Positions 34,215 through 43,472 of a stretch of 64,000 nt of DNA are shown in pieces (positions within the stretch are counted from its first letter, which is position 1; each line of letters starts with the position of its first letter). The notes beneath the pieces were generated by a model. The model did no database searches. It had not been told where the DNA came from and was given only the letters and a program-made list of their open reading frames with translations. The stretch comes from Flavobacteriales bacterium. Lineage in GTDB: Bacteria > Bacteroidota > Bacteroidia > NS11-12g > UBA9320. Position numbers and translations under genes: made by a program. Where the stretch lies: NCBI GenBank assembly GCA_020635435.1, contig JACJZU010000004.1:186001-250000 (forward strand), read 5' to 3'.

Positions 34215-37200
34215 TCAATATAATACATGTACGCTTCCCTGAATAATATGCTTTTCATGGCCTTTGAGAAACAGTAAATGGTAGTAGAACACGGATGTGC
34301 TTGCGCGTTCGCCATTAACTGCCCCATTCCAGGGCTCATTTTCCCGGCCTTCGAACAGTAGTTGCCCTGTGCGGGAATACACCTTGAGATACCAGTTGTA
34401 CCCATTGACAGTTGGCCGGAATACCTCGTTGAGATTATTTGCATCGGGCGTAAAGGCGTTGGGGATATAGAAAAAGCTTTCAGGTCTGAAACTTAACATG
34501 CTGTCTACCCACAGTTCGCACCCATTGGAATCCACAACGTGCAAACGCATTTTGTGTTCGCCGCTAAAGTACACTTGCAAGTTCAACGAACGCTCGACCG
34601 AAGTATCCAGCCCCTCTAAATACCAGGTTTGGTTGTGAACAGGTGTTTGGGTTTTATAGTTCAACAAATATTCTGTTGCTCCGCGTTTTTCAATGCTAAA
34701 GCCAAGAAAGGCCACATCGGGCAATGCCGTTAACATATGCTGACCAGTTTGCCCTTTGCAGCCGTTGAGCACCCAGGTCGCATGAAGCCTATATTGTCCT
34801 TCAGTCAACTCGATCTGTTGCCCGTCGCCCGTAGCTCGCAAGGTGTTATCGATATACCATGCGATCTGATCCACGTGATCCCCTTGTAGTTTCAGGTTTA
34901 TAGAAAAAGGCGAACAGCCGACTGTGTCATCCAATTCGATCTGAACCGTTGGACTATTCTGAAAACGTATTTCCAATTGCGCATGCCCACTACTACAAAC
35001 CTGCTGTTGCCCGTGTGAACCGGTAAATCGAATCCGCCTGCCATAATCGCTCAAATGCGGCGTGTAACGCCATTCTTCCAAACTGTCTACAAGCAATCCA
35101 CTGCCATCGGTAGTCCAGCTCAGGGGAATGCCCTGCAAGCTGAAGTAAGGCAGTTTCAATCCGTATGAACCTTCGCAAAATACGCTGTCCGAAGGCAATC
35201 CCTCAACCCGGTCCGGTAGTTCTACCCTTATATAGGCCGTATCGCTGTTTCGACAACCCAATGCATCTTCCACCTCCACCCAATGGGCAAAAGGGCCGTA
35301 CTGTAATTGCCCCTGCACCTTGTTAATTTCGGCAACAAAGACATGTGTGGCATTTTTCCAGCGTTCGATCTTGTAGTTTTCTTTGAGCCCGATCTGGTAA
35401 GGAAGTGCGTTTTGACAGATGAGGCTGTCATATTCAAGAGTGAGTTTTGGTTCAGGATACAAGAAAATGTCCTCTATCACTGTGTCGACACAGTTCAGCC
35501 CATTACTGCGGTAATCTATAGTGAGCCGGTATTGAAAATTACCCGGCGCTATGTAGCTCAGCGGATTGACGTTGTATGTTGCACCGGCTATCAACCAATT
35601 CACCGAAATAATCTGATCGCTGCTATCCGGCATGTAGTTTAGTGAAAGGCTGTCTCCCGGACAAAGAGACCCGCTCGCAGAGACAGTACCTTGGGGTCGG
35701 GGAGGACTGCTCAGCCTTTTATATGCTCTGGAATGGCAGCCGTTTGGACCCTGTACTTCGGCCCAAATCACCTGTGGTGCAGCATAGGTTCGGACAGTAT
35801 CGGTCTGGTTTCCGTCTAGCCACCGGAAGTTTGTTGTCCCGAGCGGCTTTGAGAGGGCAATTCCGACTTGCCTTCCATGGCAGAGCAGGGTATCTGCTCC
35901 CAGGCTGAATTTAGGCGTATCCAGAGCCAGGATGCGGATCTGACCAATGATCGTGCAACCACTATCGTCCTGAGAGGTTACTTTTAGCACGCGTGATGAG
36001 TCACAAACCTCATAGGAGGGCAACTTCTTGAGCACAAATCCATCGTCCCAGATGTGTTCTACCGATCCATTGGCATACCGTACGTTGGGGCGGAGCTCCA
36101 GGCAGGTATTGCGGCAAATGGAAGTGTCCGACGGAAGGCGAACATCCAGTACCGAGCGGACTTCGATGGAACTGTCGAGTTGGAAAGACGTTTGGTAATA
36201 CTGGCCCCATACTTTCAGGCTTACGGTATACCTACCTGTGACGGGGGCCAGCAAATGAGCATTCAAGCCTTTGGCTTCTGAGCGGGTATTACCAGTGGAG
36301 TCGACTAACTTCCATTCATAGTTCCAGGGTCCATGTGCCTCAACACGTGAGGTAGACAGGTATAAGTGATTACATATCTGAGTATCCAATTGAATTTGTG
36401 GTTTCGGGCGCCGACTAATGAAGAACTGTATTGTTTTGGAATTCATCTGCAAGGCCGAATTGGGCAGTTTCAATGTATCCTTGATAGAAACGGGATCAGA
36501 TTGAACATATAATGTAAGCGGGTGTGGACGGCGGTGTACGTACGACGAATCGGGTATCCATTGCAGGCGGAGGGTTTTGTTCAAACTGTCCGGATCAGCG
36601 ATTGTAAACGTGGAGTTGCGGAATTCGCGATTCCAAAACAATTTGTTGCTGTGCTTTCTTCCCAGGAAGTAGGATTGAGTGGTTTTGAAACTATGATCGA
36701 TCGTATCTCCGGTAAAGTGGTACATTTTATCCTGCGTTGAAGTAAAACGGCTCGCTTGGTTCTGGTAGGAATAGCCAAAACTGTTTAGTTGGATTGCTGT
36801 AGAGGCATCGAACCATTTAGTCAGGTAATAGGTCCCCAGTAGTACCGGGGTTCCGGTGCTGTCCTCACGCCATTCGGTGATACGGCGGGTAACCGGAAAT
36901 CGCACATACACCCCGGAAGAACTGTAAACATTATCAAAACCCATCACCAAATCCCCGTCGTCGGGATCGATACTCAAACCCAACGGGGGATAAACGTACG
37001 GATTGGAAACACACTTGCCGCCGATCTTTTTTGGGCATTGGAGGTAGAAGGGGTAGTCCATGCTGAAAGGGGAATTCCAATAACCGGGCAAATGGAGCCA
37101 AAGAAAGGTGTAAGACGGAGAATCAAGGGCACGGAATTCAATTTTCTTATATTCCCTTGAAACGGGTTCTGAGTGTTCAACATAGATACTATCTCCTTCA

Positions 37201-37790
37201 ATATCCCAGAGCCCGGGGCTATCGTATTTCGCATCAAGAACAGCACCATAAGATATGGTATCGACAAAAGGACAATTGTTCAGTGATTTCGCTAGTTTTT
37301 TGTAATTTCCATGATGTACTTCTGCAATTGTGATTGCACGTTGGTCAGCTCCATAGGTGTGCCAATCATAAAATGTAGAACCGGATCGAACTAAAGTGCC
37401 CGAAGGTATTGTGAAATCACATATTACGTAAAAAACCTCAAGTGAATCAAACATTACACCGATATTGTCCTTTAAATCAAATATAACCTTGGCCTCAAAA
37501 GTCTTATTCCCACTAGAGTTATCACGATTAGATAATTTGGGTCTTGTGCGCATTATAAGACGTCCCTTCTTACTCAAGGGATCATAAATTAAAAAATCCA
37601 CTTCAGGCAACCCGCCGCTTTTAGTAGAATCAGTAGCAATGAATGCCCGAAATTCATAACTCGACTGAGATATTCGATTAACTCCCAAATGTTGCACCAA
37701 GACCTGCGCCGCTGCCATTTGGTATAGTGCCAAAAAGGAAATACAAATACAAAACTTGCCTGTTAGACAATGTAGTTTTTTAGTCAACAT
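34215..37790 (-). CDS. Large secreted T9SS type B (CHU_C) protein
   Basis: 1191 residues from ATG 37790. Normal in-frame signal peptide (KFCICISFLALYQMAAAQ, cleaved before the Gln). The middle has several beta-sandwich or Ig-like stretches with Cys pairs (SICRNTCLELRPN, LGADTLLCHGRQVG, SASGSLCPGDSLSL, DTVGCSPFSINLKL), as in adhesin-like proteins. The C-terminus FYIPNAFTPDANNLNEVFRP ... YHLLFLKG is a CHU_C/type B T9SS sorting domain. The ATG overlaps the 3' end of the upstream secreted-protein gene by 11 nt, so translation of this protein may depend on whether that gene is read. Ligand unknown. Confidence 0.88.
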   Translation of the reverse strand: MLTKKLHCLTGKFCICISFLALYQMAAAQVLVQHLGVNRISQSSYEFRAFIATDSTKSGGLPEVDFLIYDPLSKKGRLIMRTRPKLSNRDNSSGNKTFEAKVIFDLKDNIGVMFDSLEVFYVICDFTIPSGTLVRSGSTFYDWHTYGADQRAITIAEVHHGNYKKLAKSLNNCPFVDTISYGAVLDAKYDSPGLWDIEGDSIYVEHSEPVSREYKKIEFRALDSPSYTFLWLHLPGYWNSPFSMDYPFYLQCPKKIGGKCVSNPYVYPPLGLSIDPDDGDLVMGFDNVYSSSGVYVRFPVTRRITEWREDSTGTPVLLGTYYLTKWFDASTAIQLNSFGYSYQNQASRFTSTQDKMYHFTGDTIDHSFKTTQSYFLGRKHSNKLFWNREFRNSTFTIADPDSLNKTLRLQWIPDSSYVHRRPHPLTLYVQSDPVSIKDTLKLPNSALQMNSKTIQFFISRRPKPQIQLDTQICNHLYLSTSRVEAHGPWNYEWKLVDSTGNTRSEAKGLNAHLLAPVTGRYTVSLKVWGQYYQTSFQLDSSIEVRSVLDVRLPSDTSICRNTCLELRPNVRYANGSVEHIWDDGFVLKKLPSYEVCDSSRVLKVTSQDDSGCTIIGQIRILALDTPKFSLGADTLLCHGRQVGIALSKPLGTTNFRWLDGNQTDTVRTYAAPQVIWAEVQGPNGCHSRAYKRLSSPPRPQGTVSASGSLCPGDSLSLNYMPDSSDQIISVNWLIAGATYNVNPLSYIAPGNFQYRLTIDYRSNGLNCVDTVIEDIFLYPEPKLTLEYDSLICQNALPYQIGLKENYKIERWKNATHVFVAEINKVQGQLQYGPFAHWVEVEDALGCRNSDTAYIRVELPDRVEGLPSDSVFCEGSYGLKLPYFSLQGIPLSWTTDGSGLLVDSLEEWRYTPHLSDYGRRIRFTGSHGQQQVCSSGHAQLEIRFQNSPTVQIELDDTVGCSPFSINLKLQGDHVDQIAWYIDNTLRATGDGQQIELTEGQYRLHATWVLNGCKGQTGQHMLTALPDVAFLGFSIEKRGATEYLLNYKTQTPVHNQTWYLEGLDTSVERSLNLQVYFSGEHKMRLHVVDSNGCELWVDSMLSFRPESFFYIPNAFTPDANNLNEVFRPTVNGYNWYLKVYSRTGQLLFEGRENEPWNGAVNGERASTSVFYYHLLFLKGHEKHIIQGSVHVLY

Positions 37791-39804
37791 GCACCCTCCT
37801 CACACCCTTTACAACTGCATCTTTATAAAAAACCAAGAAATAAATACCCGTCTCCAAGTGCATATTCTGATTGATCCGGCCTCCCAAATATTCTATTGAC
37901 GTAACGTCTCCCAATAAAGCACCAGTTGTAGTATAAACCTCAATTATCAAATTGGAGTCAATTGGTTCTATATCTGGTCTCAACAACTCCAGTTCAGACA
38001 ATATACTCCCTTCTCCATCTATCATTTTGTAATTCGGCATTGGATACGAACCGATGCAAGGTTCAGCACAAAAGTTCTCACCGGACTGAAAAGCAGAATT
38101 GTGGTCAGATAGTACATTCAGCAAACTGTCGTCAGATGTTTCGGTCATTTGTTGTACATCCACATCAAGAAAATCAAAGGTGTCCAATTTTGCATGATCC
38201 GTTTCCTCGAAAACGTAGCATTCCGATAGATCCAAATTGTAATATAACGAGGCACAAAATTGAGGCGATGCAGAAAATGTAAATGAACCTGAATAACAGA
38301 GGTTATTTGCGATTTGAGGTACATGGCAGATCAATCCATGATTATGAGTCATTGCCCACGAAGAGGGACAATAGATCAGCGGAGATTTATTTCGCGACGA
38401 GCGTATCGTATAGTTGGTAGTGGTGTTAGAAGAGTCGTGCACCCGAACTAAATCTTGGTAAATCGAGTTCGTATAGTGGTAATACATACCCAGGTAGCAA
38501 TCCGCAAGATTCCTGTGGGTGCCCCAAAACTGATTGCTATCACGAACCACAATGGATTCACCATGATTCAAATTTCGATCCCACTTGATGACTATAGGTT
38601 CTAATTCATACATATCATTTGTGCCTATAGATCCGACTACGAAGAGATGTGCAAATCCAGTTAAATAAATGCTGTCGTCATCTAAGAAAATATTAGTGAG
38701 AAACATTTGTTCATCGTAGTAATTGCGGCCTGTTGTCGGGATGTTATAAAATGCCTTTTCAAATCCGCTTTGATCAAGCTTGAAGTAAAATCCACAATCT
38801 GCAGAATTTGAATCCTGATCGGTAATTACATTGATAATACCGTGAATATTGAAATCCTCGCCATCCTTCAGGTCACATACAAAATCTACACATGAACTAT
38901 GGACCGGTTTTTGGTAACTTCCATCAGTTGTATAGCTGAACGCTTTATCCCAAATAACGGTTAAATCTCCGCCAATTTTGGCAATATAGGCATTTGAAAT
39001 ACCTGCCTCTCCGGCCAGATTCAATGAAGGATCGTGTGCGCCAATGTCGCCGGTAATACTGCCCGACACTAGGTATTGCTCTTCTTCACCCGGCACCTTC
39101 TTTACCTTGCACAATGCGTCAAACCTCGACTGATTTCCCAATTGCACCGATAAGGGGTTGATCGTAAAAGTTGTTTTTAAAGTCCGCGCTGCCACTTCAT
39201 CCAAATTTCCGTCAATCCGTGCTATCCTACCTTTCTTTTCCGAACAGGATATACAGGCAAAATCTGCCGATTGCACACCAACCGTTATGTAATACTTTTC
39301 AGTCAACGCTTCTCCTTCCTGTTCTCCCTGGCAGATTGATAAGGGGACAAAACCCGTAGAGCCATTTCCAAGCACCCGACGAGAATAGCGAATTACATAA
39401 CCATCATTATCAATTTCCAGATAAAAGGGTGATTGGATGCCTTCGTGCCGAATTCCCGTATCAGTGGCTTGCTGCCAGGCTCCCGCAATCACATAACCGG
39501 AGCTGTCAAAGTTCGGTGTTATCGCAAATGGAGCTGCGCTGATCTGTTGTTCCCCGTCGTAGAGTTTATAATCAAATGACCATCCCAAACCGGCACTTCC
39601 GGTTTCCAGTACACGCACCGCCCAATATTCGCGTTTTACCGATAGCACCGTTGTGTCCCGTAGTATGGCATGCACCCAAATCTCACCACTCCCGCCGTTC
39701 GACGGTATTACGAAATGGTTCTTCCCTAAATCAGGTGCCACTGTACTGCCAGAAACTACCTGAACTAACGTCACATTGTCGGCTTGTACGGCATTCGGAA
39801 ACAT
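37780..39804 (-). CDS. Secreted T9SS-type protein with out-of-frame leader
   Basis: 674 residues from the internal ATG 39804, but this ATG lies near the end of the signal peptide: the codons before it in the same frame read ILVLLRVLLFCLIKSV, a strong hydrophobic core, ending at a cleavage-like NAVQA site. The in-frame sequence upstream contains no ATG and ends in a stop; the natural ATG (39883) is in another frame and is separated by the C8 tract. With 7 (or 10) C the start becomes MKKIVLFRPP plus that hydrophobic core. The body is beta-rich and unrecognised, with Cys pairs such as FACISC. The C-terminus (YTTTGALLG ... HLETGIYFLVFY) is a type A T9SS sorting domain. Overlaps the next gene by 11 nt. 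Confidence 0.75.
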   Translation of the reverse strand: MFPNAVQADNVTLVQVVSGSTVAPDLGKNHFVIPSNGGSGEIWVHAILRDTTVLSVKREYWAVRVLETGSAGLGWSFDYKLYDGEQQISAAPFAITPNFDSSGYVIAGAWQQATDTGIRHEGIQSPFYLEIDNDGYVIRYSRRVLGNGSTGFVPLSICQGEQEGEALTEKYYITVGVQSADFACISCSEKKGRIARIDGNLDEVAARTLKTTFTINPLSVQLGNQSRFDALCKVKKVPGEEEQYLVSGSITGDIGAHDPSLNLAGEAGISNAYIAKIGGDLTVIWDKAFSYTTDGSYQKPVHSSCVDFVCDLKDGEDFNIHGIINVITDQDSNSADCGFYFKLDQSGFEKAFYNIPTTGRNYYDEQMFLTNIFLDDDSIYLTGFAHLFVVGSIGTNDMYELEPIVIKWDRNLNHGESIVVRDSNQFWGTHRNLADCYLGMYYHYTNSIYQDLVRVHDSSNTTTNYTIRSSRNKSPLIYCPSSWAMTHNHGLICHVPQIANNLCYSGSFTFSASPQFCASLYYNLDLSECYVFEETDHAKLDTFDFLDVDVQQMTETSDDSLLNVLSDHNSAFQSGENFCAEPCIGSYPMPNYKMIDGEGSILSELELLRPDIEPIDSNLIIEVYTTTGALLGDVTSIEYLGGRINQNMHLETGIYFLVFYKDAVVKGVRRVHVD

Positions 39805-39811
39805 GACTGAT

Positions 39812-39883
39812 TTAATTAAACAAAACAGAAGGACTCTGAGCAGAACTAGAATGGGGGGGGCGGAACAGAACGATTTTTTTCAT
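39812..39883 (-). other. Leader ORF with poly-C tract, phase-OFF start of the 37780-39804 gene
   Basis: ATG 39883 begins MKKIVLFRPP, then passes through the C8 tract (39860-39853 on the minus strand) into a frame that ends after 23 codons at 39812. One C fewer (7), or two more (10), joins this ATG to the downstream frame through a perfect signal peptide core. The upstream sequence TATGTTTA resembles a -7 element. Confidence 0.6.
39853..39860 (-). repeat. Poly-C tract, 8 C on the minus strand, inside the leader codons
   Basis: Eight consecutive G on the plus strand. On the coding strand they are C residues in proline codons between the leader ATG and the hydrophobic core. Shorter than the 14800 tract but in the same position relative to the start codon and with the same frame effect. 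Confidence 0.85.
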
Positions 39884-40219
39884 TAAGTAAACATAGCCCT
39901 GTTCATTTTTTAATGTGTCACGGCAATTTCCGCGAATGGTAATATTTTGTCGTGTATGGAGGAACCAAACACACTCTGATTGGGATTGGTGAGCGTTCTT
40001 GTGAAGGAGTGATGATTTGAATGGAATGGACAAATGTGTACATTTCCGTTAACAGCGTAAACACTTGGGAATTGACCCTCTTTGGTGGAAGCTGTAATTT
40101 TCACATCAAGCGGACAACGAGCGAATTTCATAACGCTATACAACTTTTGAGATATGGCTCGATTAAAAACCAATTCAGAGCACGCCCATCTGCCTCAAGA
40201 CAACATGAGCACATTATCA

Positions 40220-40370
40220 ATCCGACTAAGAGAAATCATATCCGAAAGGCAGCATTGAGTATCTTTCTCAATATTGCTGATGGGTCACGACGTCGAACTT
40301 TCATTGATGAACGCAGGTTATTTGTAAAGTTGAACGGTTCGGCATTCCAGTTCGTGGCAGCTCATATTGT
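40220..40370 (+). pseudogene. Remnant of a four-helix-bundle (23S rRNA IVS-type) protein gene
   Basis: In the plus strand a stretch reads IRKAALSIFLNIADGSRRRT followed by FIDERRLFVKLNGSAFQF. The family core of four-helix-bundle proteins first found in 23S rRNA intervening sequences reads (Q)IRRAALSI...NIAEGxxRRT..ExxRFxxIxxGS. The N-terminal helix and C-terminal half are not recognisable and the frame runs on into the end of the convergent gene. It is probably a decayed copy in the 39884-40408 spacer, which otherwise shows nothing. Confidence 0.5.
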
Positions 40371-40408
40371 GAGGCAGCGTTTGTGGGGTGCTTCAAGCGG
40401 GACTCTAC

Positions 40409-42301
40409 TTATCTCCCGTTTTTCCAGCTGTTGTAGCAGTCGCTCAGATCCTTTGCGGCATGCTCCTGATGCACATCGGCACGTTTCATATAATCTGTGA
40501 CCTTATTGAAATCCTCGACAAGAAAGGTGTTGAAATCTTTGGCGTCATACTCCCACACGTAAGGTTCGAATGAACGGAATTTATCCCTGGCCATGTCGAG
40601 GTCGAGATGCATACTGAATACTTCATTTTTCAAATCCCCGCAGAGTTCTTTCGAATAAAAGGCGAGGTAGAGTTTTTCAAGTTTGGGAACCAATTCGTTC
40701 ATTTTGGCGAGGCAGGCCCGATAGTGCTTTTGTGCCGAGGCAAAGTCGGCTGAAGTGGGGCTGATCTCTCCAAACTTGTAGGCCTTTCGATGATGTTCCT
40801 TGAACTTGCCATATTCTCTTTTGATCTCAGCAAAAGTAGGATTGACCTGATCATTCCAAGTTCGGATCTGGTTTTGCCAAAACTCTGTTAACGGATCTGT
40901 GTTCGCGGGTTTGGTGGGAGCTTTAGGGGTCTCTACCACCTCGCTTTGACGTTTGCGCTCTTGTTCCGCTTTTTTACGCTCTTCTTCTTTATTCTTTTCG
41001 TCTGGTGTCAGACCAAGATCGATCTTGCGAGTTTCCCAACCGCTTCTGGTTTTCACAGTTCCCCTCCAGGCTTTTTCGTTGTAGAACAGGCCCGTAAACG
41101 AACAACCATCAGTAAGATAAAAAGTCCCCGTTCCATTTTTACAATCGCCCGAAATACAACCCACTTCTGGCACACATTCCAAAAGCTTGGGAGAACCCTC
41201 AAACTGGAAAGACTCTGAATAACCGCGCAGTATGTATGCTTCACGGTATCCGTTCCTCGGTCTTACATTGACCATTTGAAACGTCTTCTTGTCCGGCGTT
41301 ACACAATGCGTAAACGTCACCGTTGAATCGAAATGTCCGCAATTGAACACTTTCGGCAGATATCGCTCGGTCAGTCTCAACTGCAATTGTCCGTAATTGT
41401 GGTTCCATTCCGGCTTATCCGGATCATAATAGTTCACTTCCGTTACCCGAAAGCCGATACAACCCATTCCGCGTTCGGGGCTCAGTTTATATCCGAATCG
41501 CTCGTCCCAGTTTTTGAAGATTCCCTCTTTCGAGTACCAACCGTAGTACTTTCTCAAGTGTCCGATCTGCTCTTCACAGAGCTTTTGGCCGAGGAGCAAG
41601 TGAAAGGTAGAGGAGTCACCCGGATCAAATCCTCTATGGGGAAACGATATTGGTGTGTGTACTGCAATTTCACCGGAGCAAGATCCCAAACCCGAATTGC
41701 CGTACCAAGCCACACTCAGGCTCTTCAACCAGTTGTTCTTTTTTTCCGTGATATCCCACCTACCATCTAAACTGCCAAACAATCCGGACTTATTGAATAA
41801 GAGTACACCTTCCGTTTTGGTTCGGGAGAAGCTATTCAGGAGCTTCTGTTTCTTGAGTTTCTTGCAGGTGGTTTTGAAATTCGATTCAATCTTCCACTCT
41901 GAATGGAGCCATGGAGCAATGTTCCTGAAGGCATCGATATGTGCGATCTTCAGTTCCATTCGGAATATTTTACGGTCTCTGACAGAAACAAACTTCATTC
42001 GGTACCCTGCCCCGTGCGAAAAGACCAATTCGTATTCCTCGAGATCGCTGTCGTAGGAATTTCTGTGGAACTTTCGGTCGATCAATTGGAATCCGTATTG
42101 CTCCATGTAGCTCACGATCGCCGGATCTGTGACATTCAGTTGCACAAGACAGGGCAAGTTTGATAAAAATGCAGATATGGATTGATCGTCTCCTGCCTCT
42201 TCCGCTTGTCCGAATGCATTGGTATACACCAGCAAACAAGTAAATACAAGGTAAAGAAATCGATCGCTTCGAATCGACCCAATGGTTTTGCGAATAGTCA
42301 T
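40409..42301 (-). CDS. Secreted protein with MORN-like motif and coiled coil, unknown function
   Basis: 630 residues with a signal peptide (FLYLVFTCLLVYTNAFG then Gln). Residues about 30-390 are unrecognised. Around 395-430 is a MORN-like segment with the GTGTFYLTDG and FTGLFY pattern. A Lys/Glu/Arg-rich stretch (EKNKEEERKKAEQERKR) follows, and the last 180 residues are alpha-helical and charged, ending in NGR with no T9SS sorting domain. So it is probably exported to the periplasm rather than across the outer membrane by T9SS. No neighbour indicates a role. Confidence 0.75.
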   Translation of the reverse strand: MTIRKTIGSIRSDRFLYLVFTCLLVYTNAFGQAEEAGDDQSISAFLSNLPCLVQLNVTDPAIVSYMEQYGFQLIDRKFHRNSYDSDLEEYELVFSHGAGYRMKFVSVRDRKIFRMELKIAHIDAFRNIAPWLHSEWKIESNFKTTCKKLKKQKLLNSFSRTKTEGVLLFNKSGLFGSLDGRWDITEKKNNWLKSLSVAWYGNSGLGSCSGEIAVHTPISFPHRGFDPGDSSTFHLLLGQKLCEEQIGHLRKYYGWYSKEGIFKNWDERFGYKLSPERGMGCIGFRVTEVNYYDPDKPEWNHNYGQLQLRLTERYLPKVFNCGHFDSTVTFTHCVTPDKKTFQMVNVRPRNGYREAYILRGYSESFQFEGSPKLLECVPEVGCISGDCKNGTGTFYLTDGCSFTGLFYNEKAWRGTVKTRSGWETRKIDLGLTPDEKNKEEERKKAEQERKRQSEVVETPKAPTKPANTDPLTEFWQNQIRTWNDQVNPTFAEIKREYGKFKEHHRKAYKFGEISPTSADFASAQKHYRACLAKMNELVPKLEKLYLAFYSKELCGDLKNEVFSMHLDLDMARDKFRSFEPYVWEYDAKDFNTFLVEDFNKVTDYMKRADVHQEHAAKDLSDCYNSWKNGR

Positions 42302-42436
42302 GCTACGGTTTTGAGACGGTGGCTCATTTCCGAATATACACTATTAATTCGTAAGCCAGGTTGGGGCTGTGGGGATAGGCCTATCTTCTATACCGGGAAA
42401 ATTGGCAGATTGATGTGGTAAGTTGACTGCGAAGCA

Positions 42437-43207
42437 CTAATCCTCATTCAACATAAGTGGCGTTTTGCCATCGGTAATGATCACCTTGGCATTTTCTGAT
42501 TCGGCCAATTTTTCAAAAGCCTGTATCATTTGATAGCGAAGTACCGCATCCGTAAGTCCGTTCGAAAGTATCTTCTGAGCATCAGCTGTTCCCTGCGCTT
42601 CGATCTTCTTTCGTTCGGCTTCCTGCTTTTCGCGGTCCAGGATGAACTGCATGCGCTGCGCATCCTGCTCTGCCGCTAGTTTGGCTTCGATCGCTGCGGT
42701 TAAAGATGCAGGAAGAACGATCCGCTTCATCAGTACGCGTTCTATGATTATTCCTTTAGGTTCCAAGGTGGTCATCATCAGATCCTGCACTGCTTTTTCA
42801 ATTTTTGTTCGCTCTCCTGTATGCATGTCTTTAGCCATGAACCGCGCACTTACATCGGCCAAGGCCGAGCGAAAAACAGGAGCTATCAGATCTTCTTCAT
42901 ATTCCACACCTACTTCTCTGAGCAAGCGCTGTATTTGATTCGGATCGACACGGTACAAAATGGACATCTCCGATTTGATCGTTAAGCCCTCTTTGGATGG
43001 GATCTCCAGGTCGATCTTCTTGGAAACTGTTCGAACAGGTACTTTGATGTAGGTGGCAACAAAAGGGTTGTACAATCGGGTTCCTTCGCGAACGGGTTCA
43101 CCGACCAATTTTCCGAACCTGCGTTTAACAGCAACCTGGTCCTGCCGAACAACTACGCAACCGGAAAAGAGCAATGCAGCTAAGAAGAAGAACAATAGTT
43201 TTTTCAT
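42437..43207 (-). CDS. SPFH/prohibitin-family lipoprotein
   Basis: 256 residues from ATG 43207; a GTG two codons upstream is less likely. MKKLLFFFLAALLFSGC is a lipoprotein signal with lipobox LFSGC. The SPFH (band 7) domain follows: QVAVKRRFGKLVGEP, FRSALADVSARF and the helical RMQFILDREKQEAERKKIEAQG stretch near 180. Prohibitin-like proteins form large membrane rings that affect protease or lipid organisation. As a lipoprotein it would sit outside the cytoplasm, as known for some Bacteroidota relatives. It is transcribed divergently from the T9SS/TonB operon. Confidence 0.88.
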   Translation of the reverse strand: MKKLLFFFLAALLFSGCVVVRQDQVAVKRRFGKLVGEPVREGTRLYNPFVATYIKVPVRTVSKKIDLEIPSKEGLTIKSEMSILYRVDPNQIQRLLREVGVEYEEDLIAPVFRSALADVSARFMAKDMHTGERTKIEKAVQDLMMTTLEPKGIIIERVLMKRIVLPASLTAAIEAKLAAEQDAQRMQFILDREKQEAERKKIEAQGTADAQKILSNGLTDAVLRYQMIQAFEKLAESENAKVIITDGKTPLMLNED

Positions 43208-43457
43208 AAGCACTTTACTTTTTTTAATAGACAGCGTAAATCGAAGGAAGGTTTTGAAGGAGACCCTTTTTTGACAGATGAGTTACCTCGTGAAATTCCT
43301 ATTTGGATGCAGTTTAAAGATCGATCCCAATAATAAGGGGAACCGGGAATTGATCGAGCAATCACTCAAAGGATCAAGCACGTCCCGTTCTGCCGGGATG
43401 GGCATGGTTCGCTCCTAAACTTAACATCAAGGTGAAGACAGCCTCAGCCCCAAAATC

Positions 43458-43465
43458 TATATTTG
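43458..43465 (+). promoter_or_regulatory. -7 box of the T9SS/TonB operon
   Basis: TATATTTG matches TAnnTTTG exactly and ends 7 nt before the ATG at 43473, which would give a very short leader. No clear -33 TTTG is visible. Confidence 0.5.
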
Positions 43466-43472
43466 CAGCTTC

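Noticed and set aside
39805..39883. Treating the 37780-39804 gene as a plain pseudogene
   Set aside because: The rest of the frame (674 codons with intact T9SS tail) is undamaged; a single frame break exactly in a C-tract fits phase variation or a sequencing error better than decay.
43278..43418. 46-codon plus-strand ORF upstream of the T9SS operon
   Set aside because: Begins with a hydrophobic MSYLVKFLFG stretch but has no similarity I recognise and lies in the promoter region; not strong enough to call.
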